A DNA stretch of 64,000 nt from Bacteroides faecium (GCF_012113595.1 NZ_CP050831.1:5456001-5520000), one strand, 5' to 3'; counted from the stretch's first letter, positions 10,810 to 19,829 are shown. Made by a program: numbers and translations. Notes: generated by a model from the letters alone, not told the origin.

Positions 10810-10835
10810 ATTATTATTTTCCGGTTAAATCAAAA

Positions 10836-11414
10836 TCATTCGATAATCTTCGCATCCTCAATATCGTCATCGTTATGTGACATCGGAGTCTGTGGACGAC
10901 GACGTGCAAACTTGAACCAATTTATCAACTCGGAAAGCGAATAAACCAAGCTGCTGATACCGATAATGATAAAAGCAGTATTACGTGCTCCCGTCGGATT
11001 GAACAAAGCAATGATACCCGCAATAAGAATCAGGGAAGGAATCAGATAAAATGCTCCCGGAACAGGCATCCAGCGACGAGCGGCAGATAACGAAGCAATC
11101 TGTTGCACACCACCCATAATCAGAATAAACCCTAACAGGAACATCAGAACATCCGCAAAGAACTCAGGCATCATAATCAGCCAAAGTCCGAATAATAAAC
11201 TACCGATTCCTTCAATCGGGAAACGGGGGGCGGGCTCACCTTCCGTTCTTTTCCGTCCGAAATAGCCGAAAAGGCTGATAACACCGGGAATCAAAAAAGC
11301 GACTCCTACTGTGATAACAATATAACTGGCAGCCGCATTCGGCCAAATCACCAAGACCAAACCTATCACGAGTGCAAAGAGAATACGAATAAGGGAATAA
11401 TTCATTGTTTTCAT
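10836..11414 (-). CDS. DUF308-family (HdeD-like) multi-pass membrane protein
   Basis: About 192 residues with repeated paired hydrophobic segments (for example IRILFALVIGLVLVIWP and AFLIPGVISLFGYF), matching the small-repeat DUF308 architecture of HdeD-like inner-membrane proteins. The function of the family outside enteric acid resistance is unclear. The open frame extends 29 codons further upstream, but that part lacks the family pattern; the start at MKTMNYSLIRI is preferred because the hydrophobic repeats begin right after it. Another Met three codons in is equally possible. The C-terminus is charged and cytoplasmic-looking. Confidence 0.75.
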   Translation of the reverse strand: MKTMNYSLIRILFALVIGLVLVIWPNAAASYIVITVGVAFLIPGVISLFGYFGRKRTEGEPAPRFPIEGIGSLLFGLWLIMMPEFFADVLMFLLGFILIMGGVQQIASLSAARRWMPVPGAFYLIPSLILIAGIIALFNPTGARNTAFIIIGISSLVYSLSELINWFKFARRRPQTPMSHNDDDIEDAKIIE

Positions 11415-11550
11415 AAATTCTATATTTTTTAACCAAGTCTGTTCCAATACTTTTGCGAATATAAGTGTTTCTACTGATATATAAAAATAACAAATAAACA
11501 TTGTAATAAGTTCGTAATAAATTCGTTATAGCTATTACATCTCACTTAGA

Positions 11551-11558
11551 TAATTTTG
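11551..11558 (+). promoter_or_regulatory. -7 box (TAATTTTG) for ppk
   Basis: Matches the Bacteroides TAnnTTTG element 28 bp before the ATG chosen for ppk. The -33 element is not clear. Its position also argues against a TTG start inside the box. Confidence 0.5.
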
Positions 11559-11585
11559 CAGAAAATTAAAAACAGATTCTTCATT

Positions 11586-13676
11586 ATGAAACCAAGCGAA
11601 ACAAAAAAGAAGTGTCCTTACGTTGAGCGTGACATCAGTTGGATGTATTTCAACCAGCGTATCTTACTCGAAGCCGCCCGCCCGGAAGTTCCTTTACTGG
11701 AACGGCTGACTTTTCTTGGCATCTATTCAAACAACCTCGACGAGTTCTTCCGTGTCCGTGTCGCTACCTTAAATCGGATTATAGAGTATGACGACAAGAA
11801 CATACAGAAAGAACAGGAAGTCGCCGCACACACACTGAAACAGATAGGCAAGCTGCACAACCGTTACTACGAGCAGTTTGAAGAAACGTTCGCCTCTATC
11901 ATGGAAGAACTGAAAAAAGAAAATATTTATGTTATCAAAGAAACGGAAATGAACGATGAACAGAAAACGTTCATCAGTTCTTTTTATCGCAACAAGCTAA
12001 ATGGTTCCACCACCCCACTTTTCCTTAACGGCCCCCGCCAGTTGGACGACCAGACAGATGAAGATATTTATCTCGCTATCCGCTTGCTCCGCAAAGATGA
12101 AACTGGAAAAATAAAAGAGAAGGATTATGCAGTCATCCAGTTGCCGGTCGGAGAATTCGGACGCTTCATCCAACTGCCCGAATCGGAAGGAAAGACTTAT
12201 CTTATGTTTCTCGATGACGTCATCCGCTACTGCCTGCCTATGATTTTTGTCGGAATGAAATATACCGATTATGAAGCATACACCTTTAAGTTCACCAAAG
12301 ATGCCGAAATGGAAATAGACAGTGATTTGCGGACGGGCGTACTTCAGAAAATCTCCAAAGGAGTGAAAAGTCGCAAGAAAGGCGAACCTCTCCGTTTTGT
12401 GTATGACGAGCAAATCCCCAGGGATTTACTAAAAAGACTGACCGACCGTCTGAATATAGGCAAGAACGATACCCGTGTAGCCGGTGGACGTTATCATAAT
12501 TTCAAAGATTTAATGAAATTTCCAGTCTGTGGTCACAATCATCTGAAATATCCTGTTTGGGAACCGATTTTCAAACCCGAACTAAACGGTGCGGAAAGTC
12601 TGCTGACCCTGATTCGTCAGAAAGACCGCTCGCTGCATTATCCTTATCATAGTTTTGATACTTTCATCCGCGTACTGCGCGAAGCTGCTATCAGCAAAGA
12701 AGTGAAAAGTATCAAGACGACGCTTTACCGGCTAGCTAAAGATTCCAAAGTAATCAAGGCATTGATTTGCGCAGCAAAGAACGGCAAGAAGGTGACGGTA
12801 GTCATCGAATTACTGGCACGTTTTGACGAAGCCTCGAATATCAATTGGAGCAAAAGAATGCAGGATGCAGGAATCCATGTAATTTTCGGAGTGGAAGGAC
12901 TGAAGATTCACTCCAAACTCGTACACATCGGAACGCGCCACGGAGACATTGCCTGTATCAGCACGGGAAACTTCCACGAAGGAAATGCACGTATGTACAC
13001 CGACTATACAATTATGACCGCCCACCGTCCCATTGTCCGGGAAGTAAATGCCGTATTTGACTTTATCGAGAAGCCATACACGCCCGTTAATTTCAAAGAG
13101 TTGCTCGTTTCTCCCAATGATATGCGTAAACGGTTGATTGCTCTTATCAATAAGGAGATAAAGAACAAGGAACAGGGAAAAGACGCCTATATCCTTGCCA
13201 AAGTAAATCACATAACAGACCGCACACTTATTGAAAAGCTATACGAAGCCTCAGCAGCAGGAGTCAAAATAGAACTGGTGGTACGCGGCAACTGTTCTTT
13301 GGTACCGGCTGTTCCGGGCGTCAGTGAGAATATACATATCAATGGAATTATAGACCGTTATCTTGAACACTCACGCATCTTCATTTTCGCCAATGGCGGA
13401 GAAGAAAAATACTATATCGGTTCGGCAGACTGGATGCCACGAAACCTGGACAACCGCATTGAAGTGCTGGCTCCTGTTTACGACAAAGAGATACAGGCGG
13501 ATTTAAAACGGATTGTCTGTTACGGATTTCAAGACACAGCGAAAGGACACATAGTAGACGGGATGGGAAGCAACCGGGCATGGAATCTTCCATTCACTCC
13601 TCCACTAGGCGAGGAAACAATATCACCATTCCGTTCACAAGAAAAGTTATACAACGAATACAACAACACATTATGA
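11586..13676 (+). CDS. ppk: polyphosphate kinase 1
   Basis: Makes long-chain polyphosphate from ATP gamma-phosphate, reversibly. The protein of about 696 residues has the PPK1 order: N-terminal helical domain (ERDISWMYFNQRILLEAA), head domain, and two phospholipase-D-like C-terminal domains. The autophosphorylated histidine lies in LKIHSKLVHIG, and the second HKD-like region in YLEHSRIFIF and YIGSADWMPRNLDNRIEV. The ATG at MKPSETKK is chosen because an earlier possible TTG lies inside the promoter box. The ppx gene overlaps the stop codon, so the two form one operon for making and degrading polyphosphate. Confidence 0.95.
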   Translation: MKPSETKKKCPYVERDISWMYFNQRILLEAARPEVPLLERLTFLGIYSNNLDEFFRVRVATLNRIIEYDDKNIQKEQEVAAHTLKQIGKLHNRYYEQFEETFASIMEELKKENIYVIKETEMNDEQKTFISSFYRNKLNGSTTPLFLNGPRQLDDQTDEDIYLAIRLLRKDETGKIKEKDYAVIQLPVGEFGRFIQLPESEGKTYLMFLDDVIRYCLPMIFVGMKYTDYEAYTFKFTKDAEMEIDSDLRTGVLQKISKGVKSRKKGEPLRFVYDEQIPRDLLKRLTDRLNIGKNDTRVAGGRYHNFKDLMKFPVCGHNHLKYPVWEPIFKPELNGAESLLTLIRQKDRSLHYPYHSFDTFIRVLREAAISKEVKSIKTTLYRLAKDSKVIKALICAAKNGKKVTVVIELLARFDEASNINWSKRMQDAGIHVIFGVEGLKIHSKLVHIGTRHGDIACISTGNFHEGNARMYTDYTIMTAHRPIVREVNAVFDFIEKPYTPVNFKELLVSPNDMRKRLIALINKEIKNKEQGKDAYILAKVNHITDRTLIEKLYEASAAGVKIELVVRGNCSLVPAVPGVSENIHINGIIDRYLEHSRIFIFANGGEEKYYIGSADWMPRNLDNRIEVLAPVYDKEIQADLKRIVCYGFQDTAKGHIVDGMGSNRAWNLPFTPPLGEETISPFRSQEKLYNEYNNTL

Positions 13677-14614
13677 TAAGTATGAAGAAAGTTAATTATG
13701 CAGCAATCGACATCGGTTCCAATGCCGTTCGGTTACTAATAAAATGCGTAAACGAGGAAAATGCGCCCGAACTTATGAGTAAGGTGCAGCTCATCCGTAT
13801 CCCGTTACGGCTGGGAGAAGATGCTTTCACAGCAGGTGTTATTTCGGCAGAAAAAGAGAAGAAACTGATCCGGCTGATGAAAGCCTACAAGCAATTGATG
13901 AAAATATATGATGTAGTGGATTATCGTGCCTGCGCCACGTCCGCTATGCGCGACGCCCGGAACGGCAAAGATATTGTCCGGCAGATAGCCAAGAAAACAG
14001 GTATCCGTGTAGATATTATCGACGGGCAGGAAGAAGCGCATATTGTATATGACAACCACATCGAGCAACTGTTTGCATCCGGACAGAATTATCTATATGT
14101 AGATGTTGGCGGCGGTAGTACGGAAATTAACCTTATCAGCAACGGAGAATTGAAAAACTCCCGTTCATATAATATAGGTACAGTCCGTATGCTTAGCGGC
14201 ATGGTGAAAGAAGAGGAAAAGGAAGCGCTACGTACCGACCTGATTGGCATTGCCGCGGAATATGCCCCTGTCAGCATTATCGGTTCGGGCGGAAATATTA
14301 ACAAGCTCTTCCGTCTCGCAGACAAGAAGGATAAAAAGGCTTCTCTCCTACCCGTTGAATCGCTGCGTGAGATTTATACGGCTTTACAAGCCCTTCCCAC
14401 CGAACAACGCATCAAGCAATACAAACTGAAACCGGACCGGGCAGATGTAATTGTTCCCGCAGCAGAGATATTTCTTGAAGTGGCGACTTATGTAAAAGCT
14501 ACCGGTATCATTGTACCTACTATCGGATTGTCCGACGGCATCATTGATAGCCTGTACACACAGAATATGAATGTAGCACCTGCTTCGCATAATTTTACTT
14601 CTCCGATTGAATGA
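13673..14614 (+). CDS. ppx: exopolyphosphatase, Ppx/GppA family
   Basis: Releases phosphate from polyphosphate ends (or hydrolyses pppGpp). The ASKHA phosphatase fold is shown by the phosphate-1 motif YAAIDIGSNAVRLLI, the phosphate-2 motif YVDVGGGSTEIN and a late IIGSGGNINKL motif. The length of about 313 residues matches the short Ppx form without the C-terminal HD domain. The ATG at 13673 overlaps the ppk stop in an ATGA arrangement; an in-frame ATG at 13682 (MKKVNYAAID) is an equally good start. Translational coupling with ppk is likely. Confidence 0.9.
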   Translation: MISMKKVNYAAIDIGSNAVRLLIKCVNEENAPELMSKVQLIRIPLRLGEDAFTAGVISAEKEKKLIRLMKAYKQLMKIYDVVDYRACATSAMRDARNGKDIVRQIAKKTGIRVDIIDGQEEAHIVYDNHIEQLFASGQNYLYVDVGGGSTEINLISNGELKNSRSYNIGTVRMLSGMVKEEEKEALRTDLIGIAAEYAPVSIIGSGGNINKLFRLADKKDKKASLLPVESLREIYTALQALPTEQRIKQYKLKPDRADVIVPAAEIFLEVATYVKATGIIVPTIGLSDGIIDSLYTQNMNVAPASHNFTSPIE

Positions 14615-14641
14615 ATTTATGCTTCAGTTTACATAACTTTA

Positions 14642-14731
14642 TTCGTCTGACTATAGTTGAACTTTCGTCTGACTATAGTTATCTTTTCGTCTAACTATAG
14701 TCAGACGAATAAAAGACTATAGTCAGACGAA
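14642..14731. repeat. cluster of 22-bp-period palindromic repeats (cluster A)
   Basis: TTCGTCTGACTATAGTT or its close variants begin at 14642, 14664 and 14686, exactly 22 bp apart. The inverted form ends at 14709 and 14731, again 22 bp apart. The central CTATAG is itself palindromic, and 14686-14709 is a near-perfect 24-bp palindrome. The first and last units can pair into a large hairpin. It lies between ppx and the converging relic. Confidence 0.85.
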
Positions 14732-14790
14732 AAAAATCATGCAAGACAATTACTACTGCCTTGCAATCGAGGGGTTAATTCATAGAGAAA

Positions 14791-14821
14791 ACAGCCGGAA
14801 AATAGTTCATTCTCCGGCTGT
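14791..14821 (-). terminator. terminator behind the LruC relic
   Basis: ACAGCCGGA pairs with TCCGGCTGT; on the minus strand it is followed by TTTTCTC. It fits as the terminator of the truncated lipoprotein unit and may also stop ppx transcription. Confidence 0.7.
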
Positions 14822-14843
14822 CGACTTATATTAAAAAAGAAGA

Positions 14844-15114
14844 TTAGTATTTTATTACCTTATCACTGCTTGAAGGCGTACTATACCAATCGGTATTAGT
14901 ACTCTGATCATGCGCCCAATCCGCAAAATGACCATACGCTTCTGTTATCACAGTTCTTTCCATCGGATAAGCAAATTTATCGGGGACACAAAGAGCCCAT
15001 GTATTATTGTTGGTCTGCGTTAAACAAGTTTTTCTCATTATCCACACAACTGGTAAAAACGGCAGAGGTTGCCAATAACGAAAATGTTAGTGCTTTTGCA
15101 ATGTTTTGTTTCAT
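14844..15114 (-). pseudogene. relic of a LruC-domain lipoprotein, internal body deleted
   Basis: From ATG at 15114 the frame encodes a clean lipoprotein signal (MKQNIAKALTFSLLATSAVF, then TSC) and continues VDNEKNLFNADQQ to a stop. In the neighbouring frame, overlapping this end, the sequence gives WALCVPDKFAYPMER and a tail ending DKVIKY. Both ends match the intact LruC lipoprotein in this window (SCVDSGKDLYD at its start; GIMVPTEFQWPLEY at its end). What remains is the first 35 or so and the last 50 or so residues joined out of frame, so roughly 700 residues are missing. Promoter and terminator remain. Confidence 0.8.
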
Positions 15115-15188
15115 AATCCCCTAATTCTTTAGTTCGTTTTATTTATGCGAAAAAAGCTATTACCCCTAATACGCTGGTAATCTGCTTG

Positions 15189-15196
15189 CAAAGATA
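15189..15196 (-). promoter_or_regulatory. -7 box (TATCTTTG) of the relic gene
   Basis: On the minus strand TATCTTTG lies about 75 bp before the relic ATG. The leader between them contains a GATTACC/GGGTAAT hairpin. The promoter looks undamaged although the gene is not. Confidence 0.65.
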
Positions 15197-15224
15197 GTCG
15201 TATTTGCAGATATTAAATAAAAAA

Positions 15225-15248
15225 AGGCTGTATTTTTCAATACAGCCT
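15225..15248 (-). terminator. terminator of the DASS transporter gene
   Basis: AGGCTGTATT and AATACAGCCT form a 10-bp stem with a four-base loop, followed on the minus strand by a run of seven T. Confidence 0.85.
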
Positions 15249-15271
15249 CCTGCTTTTTTTTCACGTTCGCA

Positions 15272-17131
15272 TCAAAAAGGGAAAAGTAAAGGTAAAACGA
15301 AAATCATCACAATTCCCATAATAATCTGTAACGGCAATCCTACTTTGACATAATCCATAAAGGTATATTGCCCGGCAGGCATCACTAACGCGTTAGGTGG
15401 TGTAGAGAACGGAGAAGCAAAGCACATACTTGCTCCTACTGTCACAGCAAACAGGAACGGTAGTGGACTAACACCTATCTGTATGGCACTTTGCAAAGCT
15501 ATCGGCGCAAGCAGTACTGCCGTAGCGGTGTTACTGATAAACATAGTCATCAATGAGGTTGTAAAATAGATACCTGCCATTAACGCTAGAGGACCATAAG
15601 ACCCCAAACCACTGACTAACGTATTGGATATATACTCCGAAGCCCCTGTTTTCTCCAAAGCCAAAGACATGGGAAGCATGGCGGCAATCAGCACGATACT
15701 TTCCCAATTAATTGTTTTATAAGCAGCTTCCACATTACGGAAGCATCCGGTCAGTACCATCAATATACCTGCTATCATAACGGCAGTGACCGGAGCAACA
15801 GGAATAAAGTCGAATACCATCATTGCCACCATCAACACCATGATAGAGGCAGCTACCGGAGCCTTATAGTCTAAAGTAACTTTAGCCGCTTCTGCCAAAG
15901 GCTGTCCTAAAACAACCCAATCGGAATCTTCTTTGCTAAGGCGGGCTATGTTGTTCCATGTGCCCTGCACTAAAAGAACATCACCGCTATGAATCCGCTC
16001 ATTGCCCAAATCTTGCAATATATATTCTTTTTTACGACGAATACCCAATACATTTACGTTATACAAATCACGGAACCCTGTTTCTTTAATAGTCTGATTT
16101 ATCAGATTGGATGCCGGCATCAAGACTATTTCCGCAATTCCGATATCATAAAACTCAAGAGAATTAGCAGAGTTCTTCGTTTCCTCCGTTGCATGGTCGC
16201 CCAATATTTCCAGCAGGTAGTCTTCGGCAAACAGTTGAACCTTTTCAAAATCGCCTGTCATATATAGGATATCTTCTGCCTGGAGTACTGTATCCGGCGC
16301 CGCAAACTTCTGTGTAATCGTTTTCAGAAAGCGATGTTGCGACGCATCCCCACGACGGACTTCTATAATATTCAGCCCATATTTGCGTCGGATATCCAAA
16401 TCAATGATTGTTTTTCCCAAAAGGCGGGAATCTCCTATCACCTGCAAACGGAACAAATTGCTCGAAAGCCCGTATTCATTTACCAATTGCTTCAGCGATT
16501 TGCCTGAGCGTGAATTGTCGCTTTTCTTTCCTTTCTTAGAAAGAAACCATTTGCTAAGCGGCATCAGCACCAACGTACCGACAGCTACACAAACAAGACC
16601 TACCGGCAAGAATGAAAAGAAAGAGAGCGGTTCGAGTCCTGCCGAAGTCAGTGTGTTTTGTATCACAAGGTTCGGCGGAGTACCGATTAAGGTCATCATA
16701 CCACCCATACTACTTGCAAAAGCCAACGGCATCAACAGCCGGCTCGGATTCATTCCGGCGCTCATAGCTAAACTGACTACAATAGGAAGCATCAGCGCCA
16801 CCGTTCCGGTATTACTGACAAATGCGCCAATGGCAGAAGTCACCAGCATGACCAATAGAAACAGACGGGTTTCACTCGTTCCCGCAAGTTTAAGGATACG
16901 GGAACTTATCATTTTTGCCAGCCCTGTCTGGAAAATAGCCCCGCCTACCACAAACAATCCGATCATCATAATGACTACCGAATTGGAAAAACCGGAAAGA
17001 GCTTCATCAGGGGTTAATATCTGAAAAATAAGTAAGGCTACCAACGCACAAAGTGCCACAATATCCGAACGAATCTTGCCGTTCACGAAAAAGATAGCCG
17101 AAAGAACGAGAATAATAATGGTTATTAACAT
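15272..17131 (-). CDS. SLC13/DASS-family anion symporter with two RCK-C (TrkA-C) domains
   Basis: A 619-residue inner-membrane transporter, probably Na+-coupled, for dicarboxylate, citrate, sulfate or a similar anion. The N-terminal half (about 1-190) and C-terminal half (about 405-619) are hydrophobic, each with an Asn-Thr motif typical of the fold (FVSNTGTVALMLP and FISNTATAVLLAP). Between them two cytoplasmic RCK-C regulatory domains are visible (near LLGKTIIDLDIRRKYGLNI and LINQTIKETGFRDLYNVNV). This arrangement is common in bacterial transporters annotated as SLC13 permeases, whose substrates cannot be told by sequence. It is transcribed alone. Confidence 0.9.
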   Translation of the reverse strand: MLITIIILVLSAIFFVNGKIRSDIVALCALVALLIFQILTPDEALSGFSNSVVIMMIGLFVVGGAIFQTGLAKMISSRILKLAGTSETRLFLLVMLVTSAIGAFVSNTGTVALMLPIVVSLAMSAGMNPSRLLMPLAFASSMGGMMTLIGTPPNLVIQNTLTSAGLEPLSFFSFLPVGLVCVAVGTLVLMPLSKWFLSKKGKKSDNSRSGKSLKQLVNEYGLSSNLFRLQVIGDSRLLGKTIIDLDIRRKYGLNIIEVRRGDASQHRFLKTITQKFAAPDTVLQAEDILYMTGDFEKVQLFAEDYLLEILGDHATEETKNSANSLEFYDIGIAEIVLMPASNLINQTIKETGFRDLYNVNVLGIRRKKEYILQDLGNERIHSGDVLLVQGTWNNIARLSKEDSDWVVLGQPLAEAAKVTLDYKAPVAASIMVLMVAMMVFDFIPVAPVTAVMIAGILMVLTGCFRNVEAAYKTINWESIVLIAAMLPMSLALEKTGASEYISNTLVSGLGSYGPLALMAGIYFTTSLMTMFISNTATAVLLAPIALQSAIQIGVSPLPFLFAVTVGASMCFASPFSTPPNALVMPAGQYTFMDYVKVGLPLQIIMGIVMIFVLPLLFPF

Positions 17132-17405
17132 AAGTAATTAAATGATTGTTTTATTCTGACTTTATCAAAAATCAATTTGGGCAGACAAAAATAGAAAATA
17201 CTCCCACTTAATAAAAACAAATTAGATATGTTTTTAGTTCTTAACACCAAACTGGAATCAATCAATACCATAAAGGCTTTATTTTTAAAATATTATATAA
17301 TTACAGTCTTATAATATATCGCTGAACAACGATATATTCATGTATCAAATTTTGAGAATTACGTAAGAATTCATATCTTTACAGCCTATTTATAACAAAC
17401 ATCTT

Positions 17406-19031
17406 ATGGCAAACAATAGTTTATTGATTTACTGGATTAGCGAGCCCCATTGGAGTTTCAATTATTTACTAATAATAATATTACTTCTTATTGTTTGCAT
17501 CCTATTATTCCGAATTCAGAAGCTACGCAAAGCAATAGAAAAAACAAATCATTCTTATCGCTTCTCATTCGATATTCTCGATAATCTCCCCTTTCCCATC
17601 ATCGTAAAAGACATTACAAATGATTTTCGATACTACTATTGGAATAAAGAGTCGAGTATCGAATCCGGAATCAGCAGTGAAGAGGCTATAGGACGTACTG
17701 ATTATGAAATATACGGAGAAGAGCGGGGAGAAAAATACCGCAATATCGACAAAGAGCTCGTAAAAGAAGGTAAAATTTATCGCGGAGAAGAGAAATATAT
17801 CACTCCGGATGGAATAGTACACGACACGATTGCCGTGAAATCAATCATCTCATGGGAAGGAGAAAAAAAATGGTTGTTGGCAATCCGATGGGACATTACC
17901 CAACTCAAGAATTACGAAAGAGAATTGGAAACTGCCAAAGAGCAGTTGGAGAAAGCATTGAGAAAACAGAAGTTAGCTCTGAAAAGTATAGATTTCGGGC
18001 TTATCTATATTGATAAAAATTACCGTGTACAATGGGAAGAAACAACCCATATCGCCAATATGGTAAAAGGAAGACGGTATATTCCGGGCAAAATATGCTA
18101 TCAAACCAGCGCACTCCGGGATGAGCCATGCGGACAATGTGCTTTTAAGAAAGCCATTGAGCAGGGGAAGATTATCCGACATACAATCAGAGTTGACCAA
18201 GTAGACTTTGAGGTAACGGCGACTCCTGTGTTCAATGACAAAAACGAGACTGAAATCATAGGCGGATTACTTCGTTTCGAAAATATCACTGAGAAATTAA
18301 AAATGGACAGGATGCTGCAAGAAGCAAAGGAAAAAGCGGAAGAGTCCAACCGGTTAAAATCAGCTTTCCTTGCCAATATGAGCCACGAAATTCGTACTCC
18401 GTTAAACGCTATCGTCGGATTCTCCGAAATGATTTGCCAATCACAGGAAGAAGAAGAAAAACAGGAATTTATGAAAATTATCTCCAGCAACAATATATTA
18501 TTATTGCAGTTGATAGATGACATCCTCGACTTGTCGAAAATTGAAGCAGGTACTATGGAGTTTACATTAGGGCCGACAGATATTAATGAATTGATGGACG
18601 GCATCTGCCGGCAAATGCAAGAAAAGAATACCTCGCCGGACGTACAAATCATGTTTGCGGAAAAGGCAGAGCAGTGCATTCTCAACACCGACCGCGTTCG
18701 CCTGTCGCAGGTTATCATAAACTTCACCAACAATGCCATGAAGTTTACTCCGAAAGGTACTATCCAAATGGGATACCGGATTGAAGAGGAAAAAGGTGAT
18801 ATCTATTTTTATGTAAAAGATACAGGAATCGGAATTCCTGCTGATAAGACAGACAAGGTATTTGAACGCTTTGTCAAATTGAACTCTTTCATAAAAGGAA
18901 CGGGACTCGGATTGGCTATCTGCCGTATTATTGTAGAACGATTGGGCGGAGTGATCGGAGTCGATTCCAAAGAAGGGGAAGGTTCTTGTTTTTGGTTCAG
19001 AATTCCGATACGGGAGATTATTGTGAAATAA
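17406..19031 (+). CDS. membrane PAS-PAS sensor histidine kinase (orphan)
   Basis: 541 residues: one membrane helix (about 18-37), a PAS domain (about 50-172), a second PAS domain (about 190-300), then HisKA with phospho-acceptor H327 in SHEIRTPLNAIVGFSEM and a HATPase domain with the N box NFTNNAMKF and G boxes DTGIGIP and GTGLGL. The second PAS carries a Cys cluster, CYQTSALRDEPCGQC, a spacing often seen in redox- or metal-linked PAS domains. No response regulator gene lies next to it, so the partner is unknown. A TATCTTTA box precedes it by about 30 bp. Confidence 0.9.
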   Translation: MANNSLLIYWISEPHWSFNYLLIIILLLIVCILLFRIQKLRKAIEKTNHSYRFSFDILDNLPFPIIVKDITNDFRYYYWNKESSIESGISSEEAIGRTDYEIYGEERGEKYRNIDKELVKEGKIYRGEEKYITPDGIVHDTIAVKSIISWEGEKKWLLAIRWDITQLKNYERELETAKEQLEKALRKQKLALKSIDFGLIYIDKNYRVQWEETTHIANMVKGRRYIPGKICYQTSALRDEPCGQCAFKKAIEQGKIIRHTIRVDQVDFEVTATPVFNDKNETEIIGGLLRFENITEKLKMDRMLQEAKEKAEESNRLKSAFLANMSHEIRTPLNAIVGFSEMICQSQEEEEKQEFMKIISSNNILLLQLIDDILDLSKIEAGTMEFTLGPTDINELMDGICRQMQEKNTSPDVQIMFAEKAEQCILNTDRVRLSQVIINFTNNAMKFTPKGTIQMGYRIEEEKGDIYFYVKDTGIGIPADKTDKVFERFVKLNSFIKGTGLGLAICRIIVERLGGVIGVDSKEGEGSCFWFRIPIREIIVK

Positions 19032-19748
19032 TAAAATAGACAGTCTATCTACATTGATTATCAATATACCTCACCGAGACTGATGCTTCGAGATTATCCT
19101 CATTTATAAAACTACATTATGTTCATTGCCGGATATTCACTTTCTTCACTGCTTCTCAAACAACTATAAATGAGCTGGTTGCGGTGAATGAAAGCCTGAT
19201 TTATTGGCTTTCACAATCCTTCACTCCTTTACTAGTAATGGCTATGACACAGCCATATATATCCAACCTGTTATGCATATATACCCTGCACCTCAACTAT
19301 TAATATCCTGTATTTCAAACATTAACACCTGACAGTTTAACAATTAATAGCTGACAGTTCAACAATTAATAGCTAACAAGAAATTTGCTTATAGCATATT
19401 CAGATTAGCTATAATGAAAATCAGATTAGCTATAATCATATTTACTTTAGCTCATAGTATTTTGAAAAAGTCAGGTAGCAGGCGTCTTTTAATTTTGCGT
19501 CCAGACTAAAAGATGCTTTCAACGGGTGAAGGCGTGAAGAGATGTGAAAGCTGGAATTTCCGGTGATTCTTCACCATAACTTTCTTATTCACAAAGATTT
19601 GAAACATGGTGAAGAAAGTGAACTCCACTTATAAACATCTATGAATATAAGAGCAGTTGCAAGGCATCACAAAATTAACAAAGAAGCGCAAAAACATCAG
19701 GCATCATCCCCTGAACGAAACTTTCTGCATTTATTCCTATTATTTTCA
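19032..19748. other. noncoding stretch rich in short inverted repeats
   Basis: No supportable gene. Several weak hairpins are visible, for example CAGTCT with AGACTG (19041 and 19078), GTGAA with TTCAC around a GAAAGCC/GGCTTTC stem (19184-19223), and TTCACCAT with ATGGTGAA (19570 and 19606). GTGAAG/CTTCAC words recur many times. The tandem repeat cluster inside it is listed separately. Confidence 0.6.
19299..19455. repeat. tandem repeats of 22-bp then 21-bp period (cluster B)
   Basis: ATTAA-starting units (consensus ATTAATAGCTGACAGTTCAA) begin at 19299, 19321, 19343 and 19365, exactly 22 bp apart, increasingly similar toward the right. A second word, CAGATTAGCTATAAT, follows at 19401 and 19422 with a weaker third copy aligned at 19443, a 21-bp period. 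TTATAGC and GCTATAAT can pair. Confidence 0.75.
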
Positions 19749-19777
19749 TTGTATTACAAAAAAAACATCTATCTTTG
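19749..19777 (+). promoter_or_regulatory. promoter of the structured RNA / AlbA_2 locus
   Basis: TTG at 19749 and TATCTTTG at 19770 with 18 bp between them match the Bacteroides -33/-7 consensus. Transcription would start at about 19782-19785, exactly at the base of the first hairpin. Confidence 0.75.
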
Positions 19778-19781
19778 TAAC

Positions 19782-19829
19782 ACGTTTTCCGCACATCAGC
19801 GTGATGAAACAAGTGGAAGGCGTTTTTTT
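19782..19829 (+). terminator. 5'-terminal hairpin with T-run (early terminator or cap hairpin)
   Basis: ACGTTTTCC (19782-19790) pairs without a gap with GGAAGGCGT (19815-19823, two G-U pairs) and encloses CATCA/TGATG; a run of seven T follows. Transcripts stopping here would be about 45-50 nt. Confidence 0.65.

Noticed and set aside
11556..11585. Earlier TTG start for ppk
   Set aside because: It overlaps the -7 promoter box and would lie upstream of the expected transcription start.
14642..14731. Ends of an insertion sequence
   Set aside because: No transposase fragment or target duplication lies nearby; the regular 22-bp period fits a repeat cluster better.
16383..17024. 213-codon frame antisense to the DASS transporter
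   Set aside because: Mirror of membrane-segment codons, rich in Pro/Ile/Thr, with no domain.
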